From assembly GCA_011032825.1 (NCBI GenBank), contig JAADJZ010000025.1, forward strand, positions 1-64,000: a stretch of 64,000 bases of DNA, in the 5' to 3' direction. The DNA comes from Massariosphaeria phaeospora. Lineage: Eukaryota; Ascomycota; Dothideomycetes; Pleosporales. This document shows positions 24,552-36,569 of the stretch, in pieces. The first letter of the stretch is position 1, and every line of letters starts with the position of its first letter. Position numbers and translations under genes: made by a program. The notes beneath the pieces were generated by a model that ran no database searches, was not told where the DNA came from, and was given only the letters and a program-made list of their open reading frames with translations.

Positions 24552-26917
24552 TGTTATCAAAAGTGTTCTTTTATCGAAAGTACTAGTATCGAACTTAGAG
24601 ATTTCGCTTAAGAGATTGTTCTATATTCAAAAAGCTTAATAACAACAAAAAAACAATTTCAATTTTATTTTAAATAGAATAACAAAGTAACAATTTGTTG
24701 CCTATAGATTTAATCTATGTATAAAATGTACTTAAAAGAGTTAACTACAAAGAATTCAAATTGTAAAAGAAATTCTGCTAACGTACTTTACGAGCTCGCC
24801 GAACACACGGGTTCGCCGAACACTTTTGCTAAGCTTTTACTAACTCTACCTATGTACACGATGCTTCTACAACAACACTAAATAGAGCTTTCTAATAAAC
24901 GTTAGATACAAACTGCTCTTTAAGCTTTTAAACAAAACGCGATACTTTCTTTGCAACGCGCTGCAGCTATCTATAACGTTTTTTAAGCAACACTAAGCAA
25001 TCAACGCGCCGAACGGCTTTCACAAGCAAATTACAAGCCTAAATTAATAAATTTAACAAAAACTAAAGAGAGCGTAGTTGTTAAGTATATACTTAAGCTT
25101 ATTACGCGCGAATTTCTTTCTAGGCTTGCAGCTGTAGCTAATATAGCCAATTCCTTGCGCGCAAAGCGCAATTTAGGCTAGGTTAGCTTAAACTAGCTTA
25201 GTACGTAGGTTAAGCACTGCTTTAAGTTTACAATAAAGTTTAATTGCAAGTACAATTATAAAAAAGCGCTTTGCAAAGACTTGAAAGTTATCTAAAGCTA
25301 GTTTAGCCTAGTAGCTAACATTAAGGCTAAGTACAGCATCTAGACTAAAAACACGTACAACTTTAACAAGACAGGCTTTATAATAGGCTAGATAATAACT
25401 AAAGCAGTTGTTACAGCTTTAGAGAAACGAAAACGGCTAAAAGCAATACAGCAAGGCAATAGAGAATAGACAACAGTTATTCAAAGCATTAACGCAACAA
25501 AGTAGGCTATTCTACTTTTTATTATTTTTAAAAGCTGCTATTACTTCTTTGCTTGGTACAAAGAGAAGGATTTGCTTTAAGACTAGGTTATTGCAGTTTT
25601 TAAAAACAGCTAGACAACAAATAAGCTTAGCCTGCAGTAGTTAAAGCACTTTAATAAGTATACAAAGAAAAGAGTAGTTAGTGCTTACTAACTACTCGCA
25701 ATTAACGGCTATAAGAGCTATAACTCGCTCGCATTCTAGCAATACTACAAAAAGAACAAGATTATTACTATTTGTATGCTTCTGCACTTATCGCACTTTT
25801 TGCAGCTTTTTAATGTAAGTTGTTTTGCTTTTCTAAAGAAAGCGTACGGGCGCTAAGCTAAAGATTTTATGCGCAACTAGATTATTTACATTACAAAACT
25901 TAAGTTTCTACTATGCTTTATACGCGCTTATAATGCAGCAATTACTTTTAGTAATATCCAAAAAGAGTTTCGAGGCGCTAGATTAGTTTTATTTAACCTA
26001 GAATAAGTTATAACAGCTTTTAACGTCTAGTTGCGTACTCTATTACTACTACTGTTTATTAACAACGAGCCTTGGCAGTCGCAAACTCTAAGCAATACTT
26101 TTAAACTAGAGTCGCAATTAACGCTTGTAAAAGCAAGAATTTAGAGGCATATAAATAGCTTACTAACGTCTATAGTAAAAGCCTTTAAAAAAGTTTTAAA
26201 GAAAGCAGCTATTATCGCGCACAAGCTAGTGTTAGCGCAAAAAAAAATCGCAAAGCTTTAAGCAGCAAATAAAGCTGCTACGCAACGTAAATTGCATAAA
26301 AGAAAGCAAGTTTAAGTAGAAAAAACTTTGATAGTTGAAAATAGAGCTCGTCTAACTGCTCTAAAGAAGTTTAGAGCGCGTAGTAATAAAAAAAAGCTAA
26401 AGACGCAAGTGCGCGCTAAAGCAAGTAAACTATCTCAAAAGTAGTGTGAATAGTGCAGTTAAACTAGGCATAACGCACGTACGTGTAAGCAAGTAGCAAA
26501 AGTAAACTTTAAATAATATCTTAGGTTAGATTGCTCTATATAGAGCTAAAGTAAGCTGTTTTGCGCTAGAATAGAGTAGTTTTGGTAGGAGCTTGGCAAA
26601 AGTGTTCGGCGAACCCGTGTGTTCGGCGAGCCCGTAAAGTACGTTAATCTATATAGTTCTACGATTTTCTGCTAAAAGCGTTCTACTTAGTTCGCTTAGT
26701 ATGCTTAGTTGCTAAGCGCTTTAAGCTAGCTAAACGCTCGCTGCTTAGTGTACTTAGTTCGCTAAAGCTCTAATCGCACTAATTACTATTACGTAACTGC
26801 TAACTTAATTCTGCTTTGCGCATTGCTGTACTTTTGTCTTGCAAATTTGCAAGCTCTAACAACTTTTTTGCGTCGTTGCTTAGTCTACGATACCTAGTAT
26901 TGTTTCTATTTGTAACA
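24552..26917 (-). repeat. 3' LTR of gypsy element, interrupted by pogo
   Basis: The two parts (24,552-24,780 and 26,647-26,917, about 500 bp) match the other LTR at 33,095-33,545. They carry an extra segment of about 49 bp near 26,690-26,760 made of CTTAGT/GCTAAGC-like words. The LTR begins TGTTATC and ends TGTAACA. It is interrupted by the pogo element at 24,781. Confidence 0.88.
24781..26644 (+). mobile_element. Fot1/pogo-like family A element, best-preserved copy
   Basis: A 1,864-bp element with inverted ends ACGTACTTTACGAGCTCGCC, flanked by TA (24,779-24,780 and 26,645-26,646). The undisturbed LTR at about 33,316-33,330 is the empty site (TTCTGCTAATCTATA), confirming TA duplication. One plus-strand frame runs the whole length without frameshift, only stops: helix-turn-helix region at about 25,070-25,200; first catalytic block at 25,359-25,379 with Asp-Glu changed to Asn-Lys; a C-terminal zinc knuckle C-x2-C-x4-H-x4-C at 26,445-26,486. 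Trp and Gln codons are the usual stop positions. The transposase is inactive. Confidence 0.9.
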
Positions 26918-29900
26918 TTATTCTTTTCTTTAAGAATATCGTTTTGATAGCTGTTTTACTATGCTATGCTAGTTTTTTTTGTGCTTTGCATTAAAAGTGC
27001 TGTTTTGTATAAAAGTAAGTTAACTTTGATTTTTGTCGTGTCGTAGCTTTTTTTTGTATTCTCTTAAGTTCTTAAGTTTAACTATGCTTAAGTTTTCGCC
27101 TTTTGTAGATTCGTGCTCTAAGTTAACTTTGCTATTGTTACAATTAAGTTGCTTGCATTTGTAAAACTAGTCTAGAAATACCTACTCTTTGCAGCTGTTG
27201 TTCTAAAAAAAACCTAAAGTGCCTAGTTAACTTTTTGTTAAATAAGTGTGCTAAATGCTTTTAGTCTAGCGCGCCTTGCAGTTTTGCTCTAACAAAAAAA
27301 AAGTAAGCAGCTTTTTAACAAAAGCGTTGCAACTTGCAACATTAGCTTTTGCTAGCTAAGTAACAGGTACTGTTTGCACGAATTTAAGCTACTTAGCTAG
27401 TGTTCGCAGCGAAGTCTCGTGCTGCTACTCTTTAAGTAGAGCTTTCTATTGCTAAGATAAAAAAAAATTAGCGTTTTGCTAATAAGTAGGTTGCTATTAA
27501 AAAGCTAGAGAAACTAGAAGCTGCGCAGTTTAGCGCTACTGTTAATTCTAAAAGTACAACTTTTACTAATAGTCCTGTACTACTACTATTCAAAACGCTT
27601 TTAACTAACTTAAGCTAGTTACAAACTAACTTTTCTCTACTTGTTTTTTTTTTTTTTAACTTTTTTGCTTTTTTAGAGAACTTGGATTTCCTATCTTTAA
27701 ATTTCGCTAGTAATACTTTCGTACTAGTTCCTTGCAGTTTGTAAGATTCTATATTAGTTTCTATGTATTCTAGCTCTCTAGCTATTCTTGCTATTTAACA
27801 ATGTATTTCTACTAACGTTTAAACTTTTATAAGTTCTTAACTTCTTCGACTTCGTATTCTTTGTTTTTGAGTTTGATATTAGTTGCTACTTCAGCGTTTA
27901 GTAGTGCTAGTTTAAAAAGTAATTTGTAAAAAACTAGATGTATGCGCATGCTTATAAGTAGCTGTAGTTTAAATAATACAAGTTTTTTAACTTTTAGAAT
28001 TTTAAACGGTTTTATTTAAAAGTTGTCTAACTTGTTGCATAGTTGTTTAGTTTTTAGGTTTTTTCGTAAAAGAAAAACTCTATTTCTCTTTTTAAAAGTT
28101 AGTTTCTTAAGCTTTTTCTTGTTTGCTAACTTAGCTGTTGTAAAGTTTCTTTAAGCAATTCGTTTGCTTAGTTCGTTATGTAATTCTTGCATTTTAAAAG
28201 CCTTGTTGTTTGCTGCTAGCAAAATGCTTTTAATATTCTTTAGATTTTAATAAGCTACTAGCTTATATTTATAATTTGCGTAGTATAGCGAGTGTTTTAT
28301 TATTGTAAACCTTGTACTGTTGTATGCCAATTGTGCTGTTAGCAAAAATTTAATTTAGTTGTTTTACAGCTTGTTAGTGTACATTTGTAAATACTATTTT
28401 AGCGTTTAGTTCGTTTGTTTTGTCTAGCTGTTTGTTTGTAAGTAAAAGCTAGTTAATAGTTTCTTTGCAACTTCTAACTAGGCTAGAAACGTATTTTAAA
28501 ACTTTAATGTAAACAGCTTGTTTCTATTAGTAATAAACTGTTCTAGTAATTTGTAATTAGCGACGAGTGTTTTTGTAACTTCGTAAGCTATTTTTTCTGC
28601 CGTAATTAACTTTTCTGTTAGTACAAAATGTAATTCTTTAGTTAGTTAATTTACGATTACCAAGATCGAGTTGCATAGCCGTGCTAATCTAGGTTTTAAT
28701 AATTTTAAAAGCTTTACTATAAAATCTATTGTAACGCTAATCTATAAGCGTGCGAGTAGTTTTAGTAGTTAAAGTAGTTTGTAAAGCTTGTGTCTTTTAA
28801 GTTTGTTCTTTAAACAATTTAAATAGTTGCTTACTACTTTCTAAACTGCGTTTCGTACATAGAGCATTAAGTACTCGTTTAAAATTCGTTAAACTATTTT
28901 GTTAATTCTTAGGTGTTTATATGCTTGTAAAGCATGTAATTTCTAGATAAGCTATATAGCTTAAGTGTTGTTTGTAACTATTTATCTTTGTTAATTGTTT
29001 TTGCTTTATTTTTAGTGCATTCTTTTTTTAATGCTTGTAATTTTAGCTATTTTAGCTAATCGTAGTTAGTTGTATTTAAAAGTTCTATTTAAGTTCCGTT
29101 GTAATACTAGATTATGCGTAACTAGTTTGTTAGTTTTTATAAAATCTAATTTTCAACTAAGCGCGTTTGCAGCTCTATTGTTAGTTTCTTTGCGATAGTA
29201 AATCTTAATGTCGTAATCTGCTATAAATTTAGCTTATTTAACTTGTTGTCTATTTAATTTTTTTGTTGTAGTAAAGCTAGTAAGGTTTTAGTAATTAGAG
29301 TATACTTGTACTTAATGTCTTGCTTTTTTTAGCTATGCTTTCTATTGTTTAAAAGCGTTTATTATTGCTAATAGTTCTTTGTCGTAAACGTTGTAGTTAA
29401 GTTCTACTCTTAAGAACTTTCTAAAATAGTAAAACACTAGTTTTTATTTTCTATTGTTGCATTGCTGCGAAAGTATTGCTCTTAATGCATAGTCTAAAGC
29501 ATTAGTTTTTACTTAAGTTTTTTTCTTTAAGTCGTGCATTTGTAGCATTAGTGCCGTAGTAAACTTCTTTCTAAGTTTTTAAAACGCTTGTTTTTGTGCT
29601 TTTGTTTATTTAAACTTTTTGTTTTTTTTAGTAACTTTTAAAAGCAGTGTCGTAGTTTTAGAGTAATTCTTAATAAACTTTTAATAAAAGTTAGCAAATT
29701 TTAAAAAAAACTACGCGTTTTTTACTGTTTTAAGAGTTAGCTATTTTTGTACAGTCTAAATTTTCTTTGAGTCTATAAACACACTTTCTTTTAAAATAAT
29801 AAATTTTAGATAGCTAGTTTTTGTAACGTGAAATTTACACTTTTTCAAGTAAAGTAGTAGTTAGTACTGCTTTATTTTTTGTAGCACTTTTTTAACATAT

Positions 29901-32900
29901 TCTTAATATTCTTTAAGCGTTTCTTTAAAGTATATTAATACGTTGTCTAAGTACGCTGTAACAAAAATGTCTAAGTATTTGTATAGTGCTTTGTTAATTA
30001 GAGCCTAAAACGTAGCTAAGGCATTAGTTAGTTTAAACGGCATAACCTAGTACTTATATAGTCTATATTAAGTTTTAAAAGCTGTTAACTATTCGTGCTC
30101 TTTTGTAATTTTAATGCGATAGTATCTGTTTTGTACGTTAAGTTTCGTAATTTATTTTACTTTTTAAAGTTAATTTATAAGCTTTTAAATAAGCGGTAGT
30201 AAGTATTAGTTCTTTTGTGTAACGTTGTTAAGCTGTTAGTAGTCTACGCACAATCTCAATTCTTCGTTTTTTTTTAGTACGAACAATAATAGCGATGCTA
30301 TTAAGCTTTCGCTTAGTTGTATATATTCTCGTTAAATATTTCTTTAGATGTATTTTTTTAATTCTTTCTGCTAGTTGTAAGTTAGAAAGTACATTAGTTT
30401 TAGTTGCAGTTTTGTTTTTTTTTTTGAGAATAATCTTGTGATTTTATTTTTAGTAGTTTGCTAGGTTGTGCTTTTCGTTTTTTTTAAAAAAGCTTTCAAA
30501 CTTCGTTTAGTATTTAGTAAAAAAGTTTTTAAACTCTTTTTTCTTTTTTTTAAAGAAGTTAGATTGTGGTTTGTTTGCTACTAGAAGCGCAACTCGTTGT
30601 ATCTATATAACGCCTATCTGCTAAGAGTTTTTTTTACAAATTCTTGCGATTTTATAAAGTAAAATTAAACTAATTCTTTTGTTCTTAGGTAAGCTTTGAA
30701 TTGTTGAACTATTTTATAGTACTACAGTAACTTTCTTTCTAAGCCTTTAGCTGCGTATTGTTTTGTTTTTTTAATTAATGTTAAAGTTGTGTTGTCGTAG
30801 CTAGTTGTACCTAATATACATGTTAGAACTTTTAAAGTTTATAATATTAATACACTGTTAGTGCCTAATGCTCGCAACTTCTAACTCAACTTTCTAAGTT
30901 TTAAAGTTAATTAAACTGTTTTTATATTCTAGTAGTTGTTCGTTAGCTAACACTATTTGTATTAGTCAATTTTTAACTTAGTAAAGTATTCTGTTTTTTT
31001 TTACTTATTCTAGAGAAACTAATGTTTAAGCAGCTTTGCTATTAAGTAGTGCAATAAGCTTTTAGCCTACGACTTTTGCTTTTACTTTTATGTAATTTTG
31101 TTTTAGTTGCGTTTTTTGCACGCTACGTACGGTCGTGCTAAAAGCGCTTATACTATTCTAACCGTAGGTTTAGTCGCCTATTAGTTTTTTGCTAAAAAAG
31201 CTTTTAAGGCTTGTTTTTTAAAAATGTTCTATTGCTCGTAGTATTTGCATTAGTTAATAAAACATTTCTATAGCTGTAGGTGTTTGCTATAGTTTTAATT
31301 TTTAAAAGTTTATTCTATTGCATATCTTTATAGCTAAAAGATAGTGCATTTTTAAGTATAAAAAAGCTAGCGTGCTGCTTAGCACGTATCGTAGTTTTCT
31401 ATGCATAATTCGTTGTTGCATTCTAGGTAGTTCTTGTTTTTTAGACTTATAAGCTACTATTCTGTAATGTGCTTGCAAAACTAGTATGTTTAACATTTTT
31501 TATTATAACACTACGCTTATTCGCAGCTACTGCCGTAGTTTTTAAACTAATTGTTGTAGTTATGTACGTAACATTTTGTTACTATACATTCGCTATTTTT
31601 GAGTAAAACGTATAATAGTAATTCTAGCTGTTGCTAAGCGAGAATTTTATTGTTTGCGTAGTATACACAGTTCTTTTTGTTGCACTAGTGCTAAAGTAGG
31701 TTTTTGTAATTATCTTAATTAGCAAATTGTATTTTCTTTTCTATTGGTTCTTGTTGCGCTATTGCTATTTTTGCAGCTTTCTATTTTTGTAGTCTCTTAA
31801 TTCGCAGTTTCTTAAACTATTAATTGTAGTACTAGGCAATGTAAGTAGTTCTACTACACATTTAGCATTCGTAGTTCTAAAGTTAGTTTGTAATTTCTTT
31901 TGCTTGTAGATAAGCGAGCTTTGTTTCCTAGTCTAACGATTTTTCTGCTATTAAGTTTTCAACTTTAACCTAATTGCTTTCTAGTTCTTTGTAGATTTTT
32001 GAATATAGTGTAGCTACTTGCTATAGTTAAACTATAGCGATAGTAGTAGTTTGCGCGCCTGCTACTTTTTGTTGTGTTTCTAAGTAGTTTCTACGAAAGT
32101 GTTTGTTTTTACTGCGTTAAAAATATACTTTATTATTGTAACGCTTCTAGCGTTTCTTTTTAGACAGCTTGTTTTTAGAGTTTTGCTTTGTCGAGGTAGC
32201 GTTTTTTTTGTTAAACTACTTTTGTAGTAGTTTGTCGTTTTAAACTCGTTTAACGCTGTTAATATCTATTAAGTCGTAGTAATAGGTTTTCTTAGTCGTC
32301 GTTACTAGGCGTATGTATAGTTTAATAGTAAACTTGCGTTTCTACTATCGTTGCTATAGTTAGTTGTTAATTTGTACTACAGTTTTAATTAACTCGTTAA
32401 GTTTCTCTAGTTTCTTGTTTTAACTAATTTTATTCTTTACGTGTTTTTTTAACTTTGCGTAGTAAAACTTGTATAAACCGCGTTCTTCTACATTGTCTAC
32501 TTTAGCCTAAATTCTTTTAAATTTGATTGTGTACTCGCTAGCCAAGCTTTTTTACTTAAGTAGTTTAAGTTAGTTTATTGCTTGCTGCGTTTCGTTTACT
32601 TTGCCGTAGATCGTATAAAGTTTTTGCTTAAACAACTTTTAGTTTTTAAAAATGCGCTTCGTGTTTTGCTTTATTTTCTTTACGTTTTTTACGTGCGTAA
32701 CGTAGTTTTTAGCGTATAGCTAAAACTATTCTGCTACGTTGTCTTTTATGTGCATTTTAGCTACTAAGATTTTATTTTAATTTGTGTAAAAGCTGTTGCT
32801 ATAATAACAGCAGTAAAAGTCTACGTTAGTAAAAAAAAGTTTTAAGTTTTTTTTTTCTCTGCTATATTTCTCTAGGAAAAGAGCTTTTGCTAACTTTTCT

Positions 32901-33094
32901 CTTAGCTTACCTTAGAGCTTCGTAACTGCTGCTAATAGTTTTTAAATCTATTTTGCTTGTTGCTGTATCTAATTAGCTTGTTCTGCTATTACAGCTGCTA
33001 GGTTCGTTGTAGGTGTAGTAACGCTGCTACTCGTTGTGCGTAAGCTCGTAGGTATTGCTATGTTATTTTAGTTTTAAACCTAAAGTAGTTAAAG

Positions 33095-33545
33095 TATTAT
33101 TAGAAGTATTCTTTTACTAAAGGTACTAGTATTAGACTCGAAGATTTCGCCTAAGAAATTGTTTTGTGTTCAAAAAGCTTGATAACAACAAAAAAACAAT
33201 CTTAATTCTATTTTGAATAGAATAACAAAGTAACAATTTGTTGCTTATAGATTCAATCTATGTATAAAATGTACTTAGAAGAGTTAACTACAAAGAATTC
33301 AAATTATAAAAGAAATTCTGCTAATCTATATAGTTCTACGATTCTTTGCTAAAAGCGTTCTACTTAGTCTACTTAGTGTGCTTAGTTCGCTAAAGCTCTA
33401 ATCGCACTAATTACTATTACGTAACTGCTAACCTAATTCTGCCTTGCGCATTGCTGTACTTTCGTTTTGCAAATTTGCAAGCTCTAACAACTTTTCTACG
33501 TCGTTGCTTAGTCTACGATATTTAGTATCGTTTCTATTTGTAACA
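33095..33545 (-). repeat. 5' LTR of gypsy element
   Basis: A 451-bp uninterrupted LTR, followed by the duplication TAGAA at 33,546. The expected TG start has become TA (TATTATTAG), a C/T-type change on the complementary strand. It contains the empty target used by the pogo element nested in the other LTR. Confidence 0.88.
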
Positions 33546-33972
33546 TAGAACTTTTTAACAAGCTAGTTAACTCTATCTTTTAGAGATAATAGAGAAGAAC
33601 TAAGCTTAGTAGTAATAAGCTTTAATTGCGATTCAAATTTAAGCGTATTAGTTAGAGTTTTTAACTGCTATAGCGTTTCTAGTGCAAAAAGTAGTAGTAG
33701 AGTACGTAGCCGTACTTTAAAGCAATTAAAAACTACTTGCGCGTTAATAGAAACTAGCTCTAAAGCTTTAAAAACTTTCTTGCAGTTCTTTGTTGTAAAC
33801 ACTTTAAAAAACGCGTTTCTAAAGGCTAGCAGAAAGCTTTTTTTGTTAATATAAAAAACGCGCTAGCGCGCTAAGTCTCAAACGCGTTAAGAGTACTTTA
33901 GCTTTAGCAGCAAAAAGCAAACTACATCTAGCAGCTAGAGAATATAGAATAAATAAGCTAGCATGCAAAGCG

Positions 33973-34365
33973 TACGCTGGCGAATGGGTAGAGGGTACCT
34001 ATCGATAGGTATAGGTTGGGTTATGGGTCGCACAGACCTTGGGTTAAGGTTGGGTTAGAGTTAACCTAGCGTGGGTAGGGGTTGGGTTAGGGTGGTCAAA
34101 GCTCTGGGTTGGGGGTTAGGTTAGGGTTACCTAAATAGTTAAGAAACTGTGATAAGTAAATGTGATAAATATACATAGAAAACTTAATATTAATATAGGT
34201 TGTAAATATTATGTAAGACCCAACTACAACCCTAAGCTTTGACTACTCTAACCCAACCTCTACCCAAGCTGCTTAGTAACTAGCGCGGGTTAAGGCTAGG
34301 GTTGGGTTGAGGTCTGACGTAAGCTAACCCAACCCTAACCCAACCTCTACCCATTTACCAGCCTA
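33973..34365. mobile_element. hAT-type short element, least mutated copy, rich in TTAGGG words
   Basis: A 393-bp element with ends TACGCTGGCGAATGGG and CATTTACCAGCCTA and an exact 8-bp duplication GCAAAGCG (33,965-33,972 and 34,366-34,373). The empty site exists at about 58,525 (GCATGCAAAGCGTAAAAATC). It keeps many GGGTTGGGTTAGGG-like words, including exact TTAGGG or CCCTAA at least four times, while the surrounding pogo DNA is AT-saturated, so it is the youngest or least mutated piece of this block. No coding capacity. Confidence 0.88.
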
Positions 34366-34923
34366 GCAAAGCGTAAGAATTTTGTTCTTAAAGCAATAGT
34401 TTTTGAAATACTAAAATTAGTAGCTCTTATAGTTGTCTAGAATAAGTAGCTAATAACTTTCTACTTAACGCGCTTTTGTATGCGCGTTAAAATGCTTTAA
34501 CTATTTAAAACTAAAAGCGTTGTTTGTCTAGCTATTCTTAAAAACTAAAAGCTTTTAATTGCTAAGTATAAAGTTTTTCTTGTACTATGCTAAAATGTAA
34601 ACGCGCTTTTTGTAGATAATAAATAGCAAGATTGCGTACTTTGCAGCGCAAATGTTTTAGATAACTACTACTTACTTTTAATTGCCTAGCTAGATTAAAT
34701 TAGATTAAGTACGTTTTTAAAAGCTTGTAACAGCTTTTATAAACTTAAATATGCTTATTTAAAAGCTAATTTTATTAAAGTTGTGTACGTTATTTTTGTA
34801 AATGCTGTACTTAGCTTTAGTATCTCTAACAAGCTTAAACTACGCGCTAATTACTTTAAAATCTTTTTATTATATTCTTTGCTAGTTTTTTGCTTAATTA
34901 AAAGCTATTTAAGCTCGCTTAAA

Positions 34924-35175
34924 TAGAGTAGTAAATAGGTATAAGTTAAGTTAAAGTTAAGTTAGCACAAACCTCTACAATTCTATATTTTAATATGTTT
35001 CTTCTTTATAATTATAACAGCTAGTTATAATAAGTTTATTAACCTAAAAGTAGTACCTATAACCTAACTTTAACCTACGCTTTAATTACTCTAACTTAAC
35101 TTTAACTCTAGGTTTGTGCGACTTTAACTTAACTTATACTTAACAATAAGTACTTTCTATTTATTCGCTAGCATA
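34924..35175. mobile_element. hAT-type short element, 252-bp copy
   Basis: Begins TAGAGTAGTAAATAGG and ends TTCGCTAGCATA, with an exact 8-bp duplication CGCTTAAA (34,916-34,923 and 35,176-35,183). Compared with the copy at 2,276 it lacks the central palindromic segment of about 75 bp. It is inserted in the reverse pogo host. Confidence 0.87.
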
Positions 35176-35657
35176 CGCTTAAACGCGTTACAAATCTTAT
35201 AGCTTATTTTTTGCCTACTAGCTCTTTACTTTGCGCAGCTATTAGTTTGTTTTTTATATTTTTTACTTTAGACAGCTAAAGTGCAAATTCTTGCAAATTA
35301 AAGTTAAGAATATATTAAATAATTGTTTGCTTTTTAGTTGTAGTAAGCTTCTAGCAATTAAGTTGTATTCAAGCTTAAAATAGAATTCTTTAAGCGCGTT
35401 TGTTAAAAGTCTAGCGTTTAACGTTAAAAGCAATAGCAGTAGCTTAATAGCTTTAGAATTAGCAAAATTATAAGCTTTAAAAGCAAGCTAAAGTTTTTCT
35501 TTGTATTAGTGTAATAACGCGTTAGTTAGTAAAAACATATCGCGTTGATAGAGAAAGTAGTAGTCTTGGCAATTTCTAGAGAGTTCGATAATCTAGGGAG
35601 TTCGATAATCTATTACGTTATAACTACTAGGTTAGGTAATTGTACAAATTGGCGTTA

Positions 35658-36567
35658 ACGTACCTCACGGGTAGTCGGGCCACACGGGTTCGCGGGACAC
35701 TTTTGCCAAGCAAATTATCTAATATTATAACCTTAATACCTTTCTTAATAGTAGGCCTATTAGAATAATTTATACACTGTTATAAAGCTCTAAGCTAGGA
35801 CTTTAAAATCTACTAAAAATTACCTAAATAGGCTAAGTACTACTAGAGTTTTTAAAGTTTAAAGATAAAGAGCTCGCTTAAGCTCTATACCTAGTATCTA
35901 GTAGAATTCTACTATAATAAACTTTTATATTCTAAAATATTCTTATTTATACTGTAAGTTAGAGTTCTAGAAAGTTATATAGTATATAGCTTAGAATCAA
36001 AGCTATTAGATAGAATTAGAGTTTATATATAAAACCTACTAAGTATAAAGTATTAGTACTATTATAACTCTAAATAATACTACTTTTTTAAAGCTTATAT
36101 AGTATAATTATACTAAGTACTAAATTATTAAGTAGTTTTACATTAGGTTTTAATAGTTATATATAGATATTTATACTTAGCTAGTATAAAGAAAGTAAAC
36201 TACTTTCTAACCTATCTAGTAGCTTTAATCTTAGGCTACACGCTATAAAACTCTCTAGTACTTTAATATATAGTATAAATAAGAATATTTTAGAATATAA
36301 AAGTTTATTATAGTAGAATTCTACTAGATACTAGGTATAGAGCTTAAGCGAGCTCTTTATCTTTAAACTTTAAAAACTCTAGTAGTACTTAGCCTATTTA
36401 GGTAATTTTTAGTAGATTTTAAAGTCCTAGCTTAGAGCTTTAAAACAGTGTATAAATTATTCTAATAGGCCTACTATTAAGAAAGGTATTAAAGTTATAA
36501 TATTAGATAATTTGCTTGGCAAAAGTGTCCCGCGAACCCGTGTGGCCCGACTACCCGTGAGGTACGT
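35658..36567. mobile_element. Foldback element with about 300-bp inverted repeats at island edge
   Basis: A 910-bp element flanked by TA (35,656-35,657 and 36,568-36,569). The two arms (about 35,658-35,955 and 36,270-36,567) are near-perfect inverted repeats beginning ACGTACCTCACGGGTAGTCG and retaining GC-rich ends, with a loop of about 310 bp. Terminal words (CACACGGGTTCG, GACACTTTTGCCAAGC) resemble the family A pogo ends. There is no coding capacity. It marks the abrupt switch from AT-rich DNA to the gene island. Confidence 0.88.
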
Positions 36568-36569
36568 TA

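Larger units (their letters stand above)
24552..33545 (-). mobile_element. Ty3/gypsy LTR retrotransposon, decayed, with nested pogo
   Basis: A complete element bounded by a 5-bp duplication TAGAA (24,547-24,551 and 33,546-33,550). LTRs lie at 24,552-26,917 (interrupted) and 33,095-33,545. The minus strand shows RT with the family motif MPFKLTNALATF near 30,030 and the active-site motif YLDD changed to YLDN at 29,942-29,953. RNase H (NALDYALRAILSQ) is near 29,490, and an integrase-type region follows toward 28.3 kb. A purine-rich tract (minus strand, AAAGAAAAGAATAA) abuts the left LTR at 26,918-26,931, in the expected place. Without the nested pogo it is about 7.1 kb. The RT-RNase H-integrase order identifies gypsy rather than copia. 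It is inactive. Confidence 0.9.
24112..35618 (-). mobile_element. Fot1/pogo-like element, reverse, holding nested insertions
   Basis: The host element starts after TA (24,110-24,111) with ACGTATTAGATTATTAC and ends ...CTATTACGT before TA (35,619-35,620). Removing the gypsy element (24,552-33,545), two hAT-type elements (33,973-34,365 and 34,924-35,175) and their duplications leaves about 1,847 bp, the normal length of this family. The order of the fragments agrees with the uninterrupted copy at 57,674-59,522. The transposase on the minus strand is destroyed by stops. Confidence 0.87.

Noticed and set aside
31302..31496. Minus-strand open frame of 64 codons
   Set aside because: Lies inside the decayed gypsy element and starts by chance between stops; it is not an independent gene.
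33973..34365. Internal telomere
   Set aside because: TTAGGG-like words lie inside an element with exact 8-bp target duplications and an identifiable empty site, so this is a transposon insertion and not a telomere fusion.
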